NCBI RefSeq assembly: GCF_003634695.1 | Contig: NZ_RBWV01000011.1 | Span: 1 to 64,000, forward strand | From: Motilibacter peucedani | Lineage (GTDB): Bacteria > Actinomycetota > Actinomycetes > Motilibacterales > Motilibacteraceae | Direction: 5' to 3' | Length of the DNA stretch: 64,000 nt | Shown: positions 8,916-16,076 of the stretch, one piece after another | Layout of the letters: every line of letters begins with the position of its first letter | Position numbering within the stretch: position 1 is the stretch's first letter | Made by a program: the position numbers and the translations under genes | Notes under the pieces: generated by a model | Database searches by the model: none | What the model saw: the letters and a program-made list of their open reading frames with translations, nothing else | Told to the model about the DNA's origin: nothing

Positions 8916-10157
8916 TCACAGCTGCGGGTCGAGCCCCCGGCTGGGGAAGACCGCGGTGCGGGTGGCGAGCACGGCCTGGTCGACCGGGTCGGCGGGGTCG
9001 TAGCCCTCGCTCCACGGGCGGAAGCCCGCGTCGGCGCCGTCGGTCATGCGCTGGGCCGGCGTGCGGCCGAAGCGCGAGCTGACGTAGTGGCGCCAGCCCT
9101 CGGGCGTCGGGGTCGCCGGGTCGATCGGGCGGTGCAGCGCGATGCCGAGCAGGTGGGCCCAGGCGCGCGGCACGACGTCGAGCACCTCGTAGCCCCCGCC
9201 GCCGGTGGCGAGCCAGCGCCCGCCGGCGTGGCGGTGGGCGAGGTCGTGGAGCATCGCGTAGGACCGGCGCTGCGCGTCGAGCGAGAGCCGCAGGTGCGCG
9301 AGCGGGTCCTCGAGGTGGCTGTCGGCGCCGTGCTGGGTCACGAGCACCTGCGGCGCGAAGTCCTCGAGCAGCGGGGGCACCACGGCGTCGAACGCGCGCA
9401 GCCACCCGGCGTCGCCCGTGCCCGCGGGCAGCGCCACGTTGACGGCCGAGCCCTCGGCCGCGCCGGTGCCCGACGAGCCGGGGAAGCCCGTGCCGGGGAA
9501 CAGCGACACCCCGCTCTCGTGCACCGAGACGGTGAGCACGCGCGGGTCGTCGTAGAACGCGGTCTCGACGCCGTCGCCGTGGTGGACGTCGACGTCGACG
9601 TAGGCGACGCGGGTGGCCCCCAGCTCGAGCAGCCGGGTGATCGCGATGGCGACGTCGTTGTAGACGCAGAAGCCGGACGCCGAACCGGGCATCGAGTGGT
9701 GCATGCCGCCGGCGAGGTTGACCGCGTGGAGGGTGTCGCCGCGCCACAGGCGCTCGGCCGCCTGCACGGTCGCGCCGACGTAGCGGGTGCTGACCGCGTG
9801 CATGTCGGCGAAGGCCGGGGTGTCGTCGCTGCCGACGCCGCGGCTGCCGTCGGCGCGCCACGGCGCAGCGCCCGCCTTCTTCACCTCGGCCACGAAGTCG
9901 TCGCCGTGCACGAGCGCGAGCAGCCGGTCGTCGGCGGGCGGTGCGGTGGTGGTCGTCACGCCGTCGAGCACGCCGAGCTCGCGCGCCAGCCGCATGGCGA
10001 GGTCGAGGCGCACCGGCGACATGGGGTGGCCCGGGCCGAAGTCGTAGTCGAGGAACCCCTCGTCCCACGAGACCTCGGTCGTGGGCGCGCCGCCCGGGTC
10101 GTCGCGACCCGGCTGGGGGTCGCGGACCTGGTCAGCACGGTGCGCCGTCGCCGTCAC
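8916..10157 (-). CDS. acuC: Acetoin utilisation protein AcuC / class I histone-deacetylase family hydrolase
   Basis: A 413-residue zinc-dependent deacylase of the histone deacetylase superfamily. Visible signatures: GPGHPMSPVR, the His-His pair in NLAGGMHHSM, zinc ligands in DVDVHHGDGV, and GADSHLEDPLAHL and GGGGY later. In Bacillus, AcuC removes acetyl groups from acetyl-CoA synthetase; here the substrate is inferred only. No acu or acs gene is nearby. The GTG start is supported by TACGGT at 10165-10170, 7 nt upstream, which fits a leaderless message. Confidence 0.9.
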   Translation of the reverse strand: MTATAHRADQVRDPQPGRDDPGGAPTTEVSWDEGFLDYDFGPGHPMSPVRLDLAMRLARELGVLDGVTTTTAPPADDRLLALVHGDDFVAEVKKAGAAPWRADGSRGVGSDDTPAFADMHAVSTRYVGATVQAAERLWRGDTLHAVNLAGGMHHSMPGSASGFCVYNDVAIAITRLLELGATRVAYVDVDVHHGDGVETAFYDDPRVLTVSVHESGVSLFPGTGFPGSSGTGAAEGSAVNVALPAGTGDAGWLRAFDAVVPPLLEDFAPQVLVTQHGADSHLEDPLAHLRLSLDAQRRSYAMLHDLAHRHAGGRWLATGGGGYEVLDVVPRAWAHLLGIALHRPIDPATPTPEGWRHYVSSRFGRTPAQRMTDGADAGFRPWSEGYDPADPVDQAVLATRTAVFPSRGLDPQL

Positions 10158-10164
10158 GCAGCCC

Positions 10165-10170
10165 ACCGTA
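10165..10170 (-). promoter_or_regulatory. -10 box, leaderless acuC
   Basis: TACGGT on the minus strand ends 7 nt before the acuC GTG, placing the transcription start at or next to the start codon. Confidence 0.55.
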
Positions 10171-10257
10171 CGCGTCGGTGCGGAGCGCGTCACCGGGCGT
10201 ACGCCCGCTGTTCTCCCGTTCGGAGCAGCGCGGCGGGCCGCTCGGGTGCTCGAGCGC

Positions 10258-10566
10258 CTAGGGCTGGGCGACGCGGAGCAGCAGCTCGAGCAGGACGCCC
10301 GCGGAGAGGACGACACCGAGCAGGCCGAGCAGCACGCCGACCCGGGTGACCGCCCGGTTCGTGGCCTCGCCCGCGGCGATGCGGTTGCTGCTCATCGCCC
10401 CGAGCACGAGGGCCGCCGCCCCGCACCAGAGCCCGCCCAGCACGGAGACCGACGTGAGCACCGCCAGCAGCCCGAGGCCGAGGGCGGTGAGGCCGAGCCC
10501 GTTGTGGGGCCGGCCGGGCGCCAGCTGTGCCGGTGACGGGGCGTGCATCTGCTGCTCGAGCGCCAT
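10258..10566 (-). CDS. Small DUF4190-like membrane protein
   Basis: A 102-residue protein with a Pro/Gln-rich soluble N-terminus and two hydrophobic segments (about residues 24-55 and 73-98), typical of DUF4190-like membrane proteins of unknown role. The ATG at 10566 has GGAG about 10 nt upstream; a longer in-frame start at 10644 would add a basic, disordered leader. It lies on the same strand as acuC, 100 nt upstream of it. Confidence 0.7.
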   Translation of the reverse strand: MALEQQMHAPSPAQLAPGRPHNGLGLTALGLGLLAVLTSVSVLGGLWCGAAALVLGAMSSNRIAAGEATNRAVTRVGVLLGLLGVVLSAGVLLELLLRVAQP

Positions 10567-10717
10567 CGCTCTGCTCCAGAGGGGGTGTGCCGTGGATGGT
10601 GGGACGGCCGTCGGAGTGCCCCGCACACGCCTGGCCGGCGGCACACCATAGCGGGACCGGGAGCGCGTGCGCCCCCGGTCCCGTCACGCCACGCAGAACG
10701 GCTGCTACCCAGCGGTG

Positions 10718-12100
10718 TCAGCCGTTGTCGCCGCCGCCCTGGGGGTCACCGGGCTCGGTGCCCTGCTCGGGGACCGTCGCGGTCGGGTCGCCCGTCGTGT
10801 CGGGCGTGCTGTCGGGCGCCGGCACGGCGAGGGCGTCGCGGCCGACGACGACCAGGCTGGGGGCGAAGGCGGCGGCCTGTGCCGCTGCGTACTCCCGCAC
10901 GTTGCCGGCGAGGTCGGTGACCTCGGCGCTCGGCGTCCACGTGCCCGACTCGGCGCACGCGTTGACCTCGGCCTTGCCGGCCCAGGTGCCCGACTGCGGC
11001 GTGCCCGAGGTGCGCGAGAGCTCGACCGTCACGCTCTGCTGGCCCGACGGGCTGGTCCAGGTGACCCGGCCGGAGACCACGCCGGAGAGCGCGTCCCTGG
11101 CCGACGCGGTGGCGCGGATGCTCGCGCCGCCACCGGTCACGTCGACCCGGGTCGGCGCGAGGGTCACCGCGGACAGCGTCGGGGCGAGGGCATCGGTGCC
11201 CGACACGACCGGGACGGCGCTGGTCCACCGCTTGGCCGCGATCGCCTTCGTGGTGTAGCCGCGCAGGTTGACCGCTGCGTCCATCACGGTGGCCTCGACG
11301 CTCCAGCGGGCGGAGCCGACCCAGCGCGGGACGACCACGTCGCCGGTCCACGTACCGGCGCGGGCAGTGCCGCCCGTGCGGCGCAGCAGCGCAGGCAGCG
11401 TGCTCTTGCCGCCGGCGCGGGTGATGCTGACGCCGACGAACGAGACGCCCGAGAGGTTGTCGGCCGCCTTGGCGGTGACGTGGACCTTCGCGGCCTTGGC
11501 CCGGCTGTCGGCCTTGGCCGGGGACAAGACCAGGGACGAGAGCGCGGGCGGTGCGACGTCGGGCGTCGACACGACGCTGAGCCGGCTCGGCCAGCCCTTC
11601 GCCACCACGTCGGCGGTCTGCATGAACTCGACGGCGCCGTGGGCGTCGGTGGCGAACAGCGACTGCACCGTCCACGCGCCGGGCACGACCCAGCGCGAGA
11701 CGGTCGCCGTGCCGCTGAAGGTGCCGTTCGTGGCGGTGCCGGCGGAGCGGGTGAGGGTGGCCGCTGCGTAGGACTGCTTGCCGCCGGGGCCCTTCGGCGA
11801 GGCGAGGACGACCTGCACCGAGCTGACGCCCGCGTCGTCGTCGGTGGCGCCGACGCTGACGGCGACCTTGCGCGGCGCCGTGCGGACGTCCACCCGCCCG
11901 GGCGAGAGGGCGAGCGAGGTGATCTCGGGCGGGGTGTAGACCGTGACGTCGCAGGCCGCGCCGGCCTGCGACGACCCGGCTGCCTGTGCGGTGCCAGGGG
12001 CGGCCGCGGCGATGCTCAGGACCGCCGAGGTCGTCACGGCCAGCGCGGCCACGGTGGCTCCCGCGGACCTCGCACGGGTGCCGTTGGGCTGGGCGTTCAT
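10718..12100 (-). CDS. Secreted protein with three Ig-like repeats
   Basis: A 460-residue exported protein. Residues 1-40 form a signal peptide ending PGTAQA. Three homologous repeats of about 120 residues follow (about 59-180, 181-303, 304-415), each opening with L.LSP/LAP..VDV, containing a D..SGV or DDDAGV turn, and closing with W.V/W.P ... D..G.... This is an immunoglobulin-like beta-sandwich pattern. The C-terminal 40 residues are Pro/Asp/Gly/Thr-rich; there is no LPXTG or membrane anchor, so it is likely released or loosely wall-bound. The ATG has AGGAGAG upstream. The ligand is unknown. Confidence 0.75.
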   Translation of the reverse strand: MNAQPNGTRARSAGATVAALAVTTSAVLSIAAAAPGTAQAAGSSQAGAACDVTVYTPPEITSLALSPGRVDVRTAPRKVAVSVGATDDDAGVSSVQVVLASPKGPGGKQSYAAATLTRSAGTATNGTFSGTATVSRWVVPGAWTVQSLFATDAHGAVEFMQTADVVAKGWPSRLSVVSTPDVAPPALSSLVLSPAKADSRAKAAKVHVTAKAADNLSGVSFVGVSITRAGGKSTLPALLRRTGGTARAGTWTGDVVVPRWVGSARWSVEATVMDAAVNLRGYTTKAIAAKRWTSAVPVVSGTDALAPTLSAVTLAPTRVDVTGGGASIRATASARDALSGVVSGRVTWTSPSGQQSVTVELSRTSGTPQSGTWAGKAEVNACAESGTWTPSAEVTDLAGNVREYAAAQAAAFAPSLVVVGRDALAVPAPDSTPDTTGDPTATVPEQGTEPGDPQGGGDNG

Positions 12101-12332
12101 GCTCCACTCTCCTGTGTCGGTAGGCGTTTCGTCCGTCCGGCGGTGCTCGCCGACTCCTGCCGACCACTCTTGTCGCGGGCCCGGAGCACGACCACCGCAC
12201 AGGCATGCCGACCGGCAGGGGTGCTGGCACCACCGCGCGACTGCGGCGTCGGCGGCCACGCCCCCACGCCCGACGGGGGTGCTCGCGCCGACCCACCTCC
12301 GTGACGACGCTGCTGGGCGCCGCTCCGGAGAG
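12101..12332 (-). promoter_or_regulatory. Long 5' region of the secreted repeat protein
   Basis: This gap lies between the secreted-protein ATG and the end of the CopC gene, on the same strand. On the minus strand two similar blocks occur, centred on GCGAGCACCCCCGTCGGGCG and GCCAGCACCCCTGCCGGTCG, about 50 nt apart. They resemble direct regulatory repeats. I checked for known c-di-AMP and c-di-GMP riboswitch cores and saw none. Confidence 0.3.
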
Positions 12333-12899
12333 CTAGCCCGCGCGCCGGCGCAAGAGGTCGAAGCCGAGGTACGCGAGGGCGAGCGCCGCGACCGCGCCGA
12401 CCAGGACCACGTGGCCGGCGTGGACGCCGAGGAAGGACGAGGTCTTCGCGGCGGCAGCGGCGGGCGCCGCCGTCGCGGGCGGCGCGGCTGCACCTGTGGT
12501 CACCTCGAAGGCCTCGTGGTCGCTGACGACGTGGCCGTCGGCGGACACGATGCGGTAGTCGACGGTGTAGGTGCCCTTCAGCGGCGTGCTCGGCACGCTG
12601 AGCGAGACGCCGATCGTCCGGTCGGTCACCTCCGGCACGCGGGCGTCGATGCGGGTGCCGGAGGGGTCGGTGACCGCGATGGAGGAGCCCAGCGAGCCCA
12701 CCGCCGCGTCGAAGGTCAGCGACACCTCGGCCGGCACCTCCCCGACCCGGGCACCGGCTGCTGGCGTCATCGAGAGCAGGTGGTCGTGCGCGGACGCGGG
12801 CGCGACGACCAGGAGCAACCAGCCGAGAGCAGCCACCACCACGGCACCGGCAGCCGCCAGCGCGCGCGGGACTGCACCGGTCCGTCCGTCGATCCGCAC
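12333..12899 (-). CDS. CopC-domain copper-binding protein with C-terminal membrane anchor
   Basis: A 188-residue exported protein. The signal peptide ends APASA, leaving His as residue 1 of the mature chain (HDHLLSMTPAAGARVGEVP), the copper-ligand arrangement of CopC; the second site motif SADGHVVSDHEAFEV is also present. A Thr/Ala/Pro linker leads to a single C-terminal membrane helix and RRR. It should bind Cu(II) outside the membrane. CopD is not adjacent. The GTG start is supported by TAGTCT 7 nt upstream (leaderless). It is divergent from the ECF metal transporter. Confidence 0.88.
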   Translation of the reverse strand: MRIDGRTGAVPRALAAAGAVVVAALGWLLLVVAPASAHDHLLSMTPAAGARVGEVPAEVSLTFDAAVGSLGSSIAVTDPSGTRIDARVPEVTDRTIGVSLSVPSTPLKGTYTVDYRIVSADGHVVSDHEAFEVTTGAAAPPATAAPAAAAAKTSSFLGVHAGHVVLVGAVAALALAYLGFDLLRRRAG

Positions 12900-12906
12900 G
12901 TGCTCG

Positions 12907-12912
12907 AGACTA
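12907..12912 (-). promoter_or_regulatory. -10 box, leaderless copC-like gene
   Basis: TAGTCT on the minus strand, 7 nt before the GTG at 12899. Confidence 0.55.
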
Positions 12913-13008
12913 AGGCGGCGTCGCCGGGCTCGCTGCCACCCGTCCGGCCCCGGCCCCGCTCCGAACCCCTCCACGTCGCTCGGTCCGCCTCTCGCGACCG
13001 CCGTCTTG

Positions 13009-13036
13009 TTGCAAACGCTTTGCAGGTGGATAGAGT
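13009..13036 (+). promoter_or_regulatory. Nur-like box overlapping the ECF transporter promoter
   Basis: TTGCAA-ACGCT-TTGCAG at 13009-13025 fits the Streptomyces nickel-uptake regulator (Nur, Fur family) consensus tTGCAa-N5-ttGCAA with one final mismatch, and contains the perfect dyad TGCAAA-CGC-TTTGCA. The first half (13009-13014) also works as a -35, with TAGAGT at 13031-13036 as -10 after a 16-bp spacer, so a bound repressor would block the polymerase. The consensus comes from established knowledge; binding here is inferred. Confidence 0.55.
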
Positions 13037-13075
13037 GTGCTGGAGGCGGTCGACCGCCCCGACCCAGGAGGCGCA

Positions 13076-14176
13076 GTGCACATCCCCGACGGCTACCTCA
13101 GCCCCCAGACCTGCGCGGTCGGGTACGCCGTGGCCGCCCCGGTCTGGTACCTCGCCTCCCAGCGCGTGACCAAGGTGGTCAAGACGCGCAACGTGCCGCT
13201 GCTGGCCGTCTTCGCGGCGCTGAGCTTCCTCGTCATGATGTTCAACATCCCGATCCCCGACGGCACGACCGCCCACGCGGTCGGAGGGGTGGTGGTGGCG
13301 ATCGTGCTCGGGCCCTGGGCTGCGGTCATCGCCGTCTCGGTCGCCCTGCTCTTCCAGGCCCTGCTGTTCGGCGACGGCGGCGTGCTCGCCTACGGCGCCA
13401 ACGTCGTCAACATGGCGATCCTGCTGCCGTTCGTCGGCTACGCCGTCTACCGGTTGGTCGCCGGCCGCTCTCCGCTCGACTCGACCCGCCGCGTGGTCGC
13501 CGCTGCCGCCGGCGGCTACGCCGGCATCAACGCCGCCGCCCTGGCCGCGGCCGTGGAGTTCGGCATCCAGCCCGACCTGTTCCGCACGAGCTCGGGCGCC
13601 CCGCTCTACTCGCCCTACCACCTGTCCCAGACCATCCCCGCGATGGCGCTGCCCCACCTGACCTTCGCCGGGGCCGCCGAGGCGATCCTCACCGGCGGCG
13701 TCCTGGCCTACCTCGCGCGCGCCGACGTCCGGCGCCTGGTGCCGAGCCACCCGGGTGTCCCGCTGAGCGCGGGCGACGCACCCTCGCCCCGCCGGCACCG
13801 GGTGCTGACGCCCGGCCGGGTGACCGCCGCGTTCCTCGCGCTGGCGGTGGTCCTGACCCCGCTCGGGCTGCTCGCCCCAGGCGGTGCCTTCGGCGAGGAC
13901 AGCCCCGCCGACCTCGACCTCGGCAGGGCCGGGATCGACGCCGTGCCGGCCGGCCTGGAGAAGTACAACGGCTTCTGGTCCCACACGCTGCTCGGCGGCT
14001 ACGGGTTCTCCGACGGCCAGCACGCGACGCTGGCCTACCTGCTCTCGGCCGTCGTCGGCATCGCCGTCGTCGCACTGCTGGTCTTCGCCGTCGCCAGCGC
14101 GGTCGGCACCGTCAGCCGCCGCCGCGGCGGCAGCGGCGACGCCACCGCAGACGTACCCGTCGGGACGTCGGCGTGA
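13076..14176 (+). CDS. cbiM: ECF transporter substrate-binding and N component (CbiM/NikMN fusion)
   Basis: S-component of a cobalt/nickel ECF transporter, fused to a PDGLE-type small component; 366 residues. The mature N-terminus begins MHIPDGYLS, whose His2 and backbone bind Ni/Co, with a further His in GTTAHAVGG near residue 68. About six to seven membrane helices make up the CbiM part (1-220). After a loop, a helix and the VPAGLEKYNGFWSHTLLGGYGF segment (about 285-325) plus a last helix form the N-component. The start GTG at 13076 follows AGGAG. It is first in a coupled cbiM-cbiQ-cbiO operon. Nickel is favoured over cobalt because of the Nur-like box and the His-rich ATPase. Confidence 0.92.
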   Translation: MHIPDGYLSPQTCAVGYAVAAPVWYLASQRVTKVVKTRNVPLLAVFAALSFLVMMFNIPIPDGTTAHAVGGVVVAIVLGPWAAVIAVSVALLFQALLFGDGGVLAYGANVVNMAILLPFVGYAVYRLVAGRSPLDSTRRVVAAAAGGYAGINAAALAAAVEFGIQPDLFRTSSGAPLYSPYHLSQTIPAMALPHLTFAGAAEAILTGGVLAYLARADVRRLVPSHPGVPLSAGDAPSPRRHRVLTPGRVTAAFLALAVVLTPLGLLAPGGAFGEDSPADLDLGRAGIDAVPAGLEKYNGFWSHTLLGGYGFSDGQHATLAYLLSAVVGIAVVALLVFAVASAVGTVSRRRGGSGDATADVPVGTSA

Positions 14177-15111
14177 GCGCTACCGCTCCGGTCGCGACGC
14201 GTACTCCTGACTGGCTCCTGCAGGGCGAGGTGGGGCTCTGCCCGTGCGGCTGCATCGGCCGGCGGCGCAAGGGCTCCTTCGTCGAGAAGACCCTCACCGG
14301 CGGCGCCCAGCTGCTGCGCCAGGTGATGTTCAGCGAGGACGTCGCGGCCCGCGGCGGCCTGCTCCAGCGCCTCGACCCGCGCACCAAGCTGGTCTCGCTG
14401 TTCGTGCTGCTCGTGGCGGTGGGCCTGGTGCACAACGTCGGGGTGCTGCTCGCCGCCTACGCCGTCACCCTCGTGCTCGCCGCCGCCTCCCGCCTGCCGC
14501 TGGGCTTCTTCGTCAAGCGGGTGTGGCTGTTCGTGCCGGTGTTCACCGGCATCGTGGTGCTGCCCGCGACGCTCTCGGTGGTGACCTCCGGGCACGTGGT
14601 GGTCGAGCTGTGGAGCTGGCACGGGCACCCGCAGGGCCTCACCAGCCAGGGGCTCACCTCCGCGGCTCTCGTGGTCGCCCGGGTGGCCACCTCGATCTCG
14701 CTGGTCGTGCTGCTGACGCTCACCACGCCGTGGGTGCGGCTGCTGGCCGCGCTGCGCGCGGTCGGGGTGCCGCGGATGTTCGTGCTGGTCATCGGCATGG
14801 CCTACCGCTACGTCTTCCTGCTGCTCGCGACGGTGACCGACATGTACGAAGCCCGCAAGGCCCGCACGGTCGGCTCCCTCGGCTCGGGCGCCACCGCTCG
14901 CAGCTTCCTCGCCTCGTCGGCCGGTGCGCTGTTCGGCAAGTCGCACCACCTCTCCGAGGAGGTGCACCTCGCGATGGTCGCGCGCGGCTACCGCGGCGAC
15001 GCCAAGACCCTCGAGGCGGCGCGCTTCCGGCCGGCCGACGCGCTGGCTGCCGCCCTCACCGTGGCCCTCGCCGCGGCGACCTACGGGGGAGACCTGCTCG
15101 TTGGCCGCTAG
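14173..15111 (+). CDS. cbiQ: ECF transporter transmembrane T component (CbiQ/NikQ)
   Basis: Couples the ATPase to the S-component; 312 residues with about five membrane helices. The coupling helices are seen as MYEARKARTVGS and EEVHLAMVARGYRG (Ala-Arg-Gly motifs). Unusual is an N-terminal extension of about 65 residues with a Cys cluster GEVGLCPCGCIGRRRKGSF before the usual LDPRTKLV start; it may bind metal. The GTG overlaps the cbiM stop by 4 nt. Specific metal not determined by sequence alone. Confidence 0.9.
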   Translation: MSATAPVATRTPDWLLQGEVGLCPCGCIGRRRKGSFVEKTLTGGAQLLRQVMFSEDVAARGGLLQRLDPRTKLVSLFVLLVAVGLVHNVGVLLAAYAVTLVLAAASRLPLGFFVKRVWLFVPVFTGIVVLPATLSVVTSGHVVVELWSWHGHPQGLTSQGLTSAALVVARVATSISLVVLLTLTTPWVRLLAALRAVGVPRMFVLVIGMAYRYVFLLLATVTDMYEARKARTVGSLGSGATARSFLASSAGALFGKSHHLSEEVHLAMVARGYRGDAKTLEAARFRPADALAAALTVALAAATYGGDLLVGR

Positions 15112-16024
15112 CAGCCGGTGGCACCGCCACCGCCACGACGACCACAGCCACCCGACGGGCCCGCACGCCGACCACGTGCACGGCGAGGGCGGTGAGCACC
15201 TCCACCTCGAGGTGCCGGCCGGCCTGCACGGGTCGCAGCCGCTGCCTGCTGACGCCCCCGCCGACGCGGTGCTGGTGGGGCGCGGGCTGAGCTTCTCCTA
15301 CCTCGAGCGCTTCCCCGCGCTCGACGGCGTCGACCTCGACGTGCTGCGCGGCGAGAAGCTGGCGCTGCTCGGCGCCAACGGCTGCGGCAAGTCGACGCTG
15401 CTGCGGGTGCTCGACGGCCTGGTGTTCCCGACCGCAGGCACGCTGCACGCCTTCGGGGAGCAGGTCACCGAGGACTCCCTCGAGGACGAGCAGCTCTCCG
15501 CGGCCTTCCGCTCGCGGGTGGGCTTCGTCTTCCAGAACTCCGACACGCAGGTCTTCTCGCCCACGGTGCGCGAGGAGGTCGCCTTCGGCTGCCTGCAGAT
15601 GGGGCTCGACCGCGACGAGACGCTCGCCCGGGTCGCCGACGTGCTCGAGATGCTCGGCATCGCCGAGCTCGCCGACCGCGCGCCGTTCCAGCTCTCGGGC
15701 GGGCAGAAGAAGCGCGTCGCCATCGCCTCAGTGCTCGTGATGAACCCCGAGGTGCTGCTCTTCGACGAGCCGACCGCGGCGCTCGACCCGCGCACCCAGC
15801 ACTGGCTCACCGAGCTGCTGGTCGAGCTCAACGAGGCCGGCAAGACCATCGTCCTCGCGACCCACGACCTCGAGGCGCTCGACGTGCTCGCCGACCGGTG
15901 CGTGGTGTTCTCCGAGGACCACCGTGCGGTCTGCGTCGGCACGCCCGACGCCGTCCTCGCCGACCGCGACCTGCTGCTCTCGGTCAACCTCGTGCACGAG
16001 CGCAGCGCCCGGCTGCGCGGCTGA
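15101..16024 (+). CDS. cbiO: ECF transporter ATPase (CbiO/NikO) with His-rich N-terminus
   Basis: ABC ATPase that powers the transporter; 307 residues. Walker A GANGCGKST, Q-loop QNSDTQVF, signature LSGGQKKR, Walker B VLLFDEP and the H-loop THDLEAL are all present. The first 45 residues carry 11 histidines (HRHRHDDHSH, HADHVHGEGGEHLH), likely a metal buffer. I chose the TTG at 15101 because GGGGGAG precedes it by about 9 nt and it overlaps the cbiQ end by 11 nt; a GTG inside the His-rich segment is the alternative. Confidence 0.88.
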   Translation: MAASSRWHRHRHDDHSHPTGPHADHVHGEGGEHLHLEVPAGLHGSQPLPADAPADAVLVGRGLSFSYLERFPALDGVDLDVLRGEKLALLGANGCGKSTLLRVLDGLVFPTAGTLHAFGEQVTEDSLEDEQLSAAFRSRVGFVFQNSDTQVFSPTVREEVAFGCLQMGLDRDETLARVADVLEMLGIAELADRAPFQLSGGQKKRVAIASVLVMNPEVLLFDEPTAALDPRTQHWLTELLVELNEAGKTIVLATHDLEALDVLADRCVVFSEDHRAVCVGTPDAVLADRDLLLSVNLVHERSARLRG

Positions 16025-16063
16025 GCGCCGCTGCTCGGTCGCCGCTCCCCGGCGGGCGCCGCG

Positions 16064-16069
16064 TACGGT
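16064..16069 (+). promoter_or_regulatory. -10 box, leaderless ggt
   Basis: TACGGT, 7 nt before the GTG at 16077. Confidence 0.55.
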
Positions 16070-16076
16070 GCGGACC

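Noticed and set aside
10667-12304. 545-codon frame opposite the secreted repeat protein
   Set aside because: Arg/Gly/Ala-rich translation typical of the antisense of GC-rich genes; no start signal.
12101-12332. c-di-AMP (ydaO) or c-di-GMP riboswitch before the secreted protein
   Set aside because: The conserved cores of these classes are not present.
12900-13075. Possible cobalamin riboswitch before cbiM
   Set aside because: No B12-box-like sequence was seen, and the leader from the predicted promoter is too short (about 35 nt).
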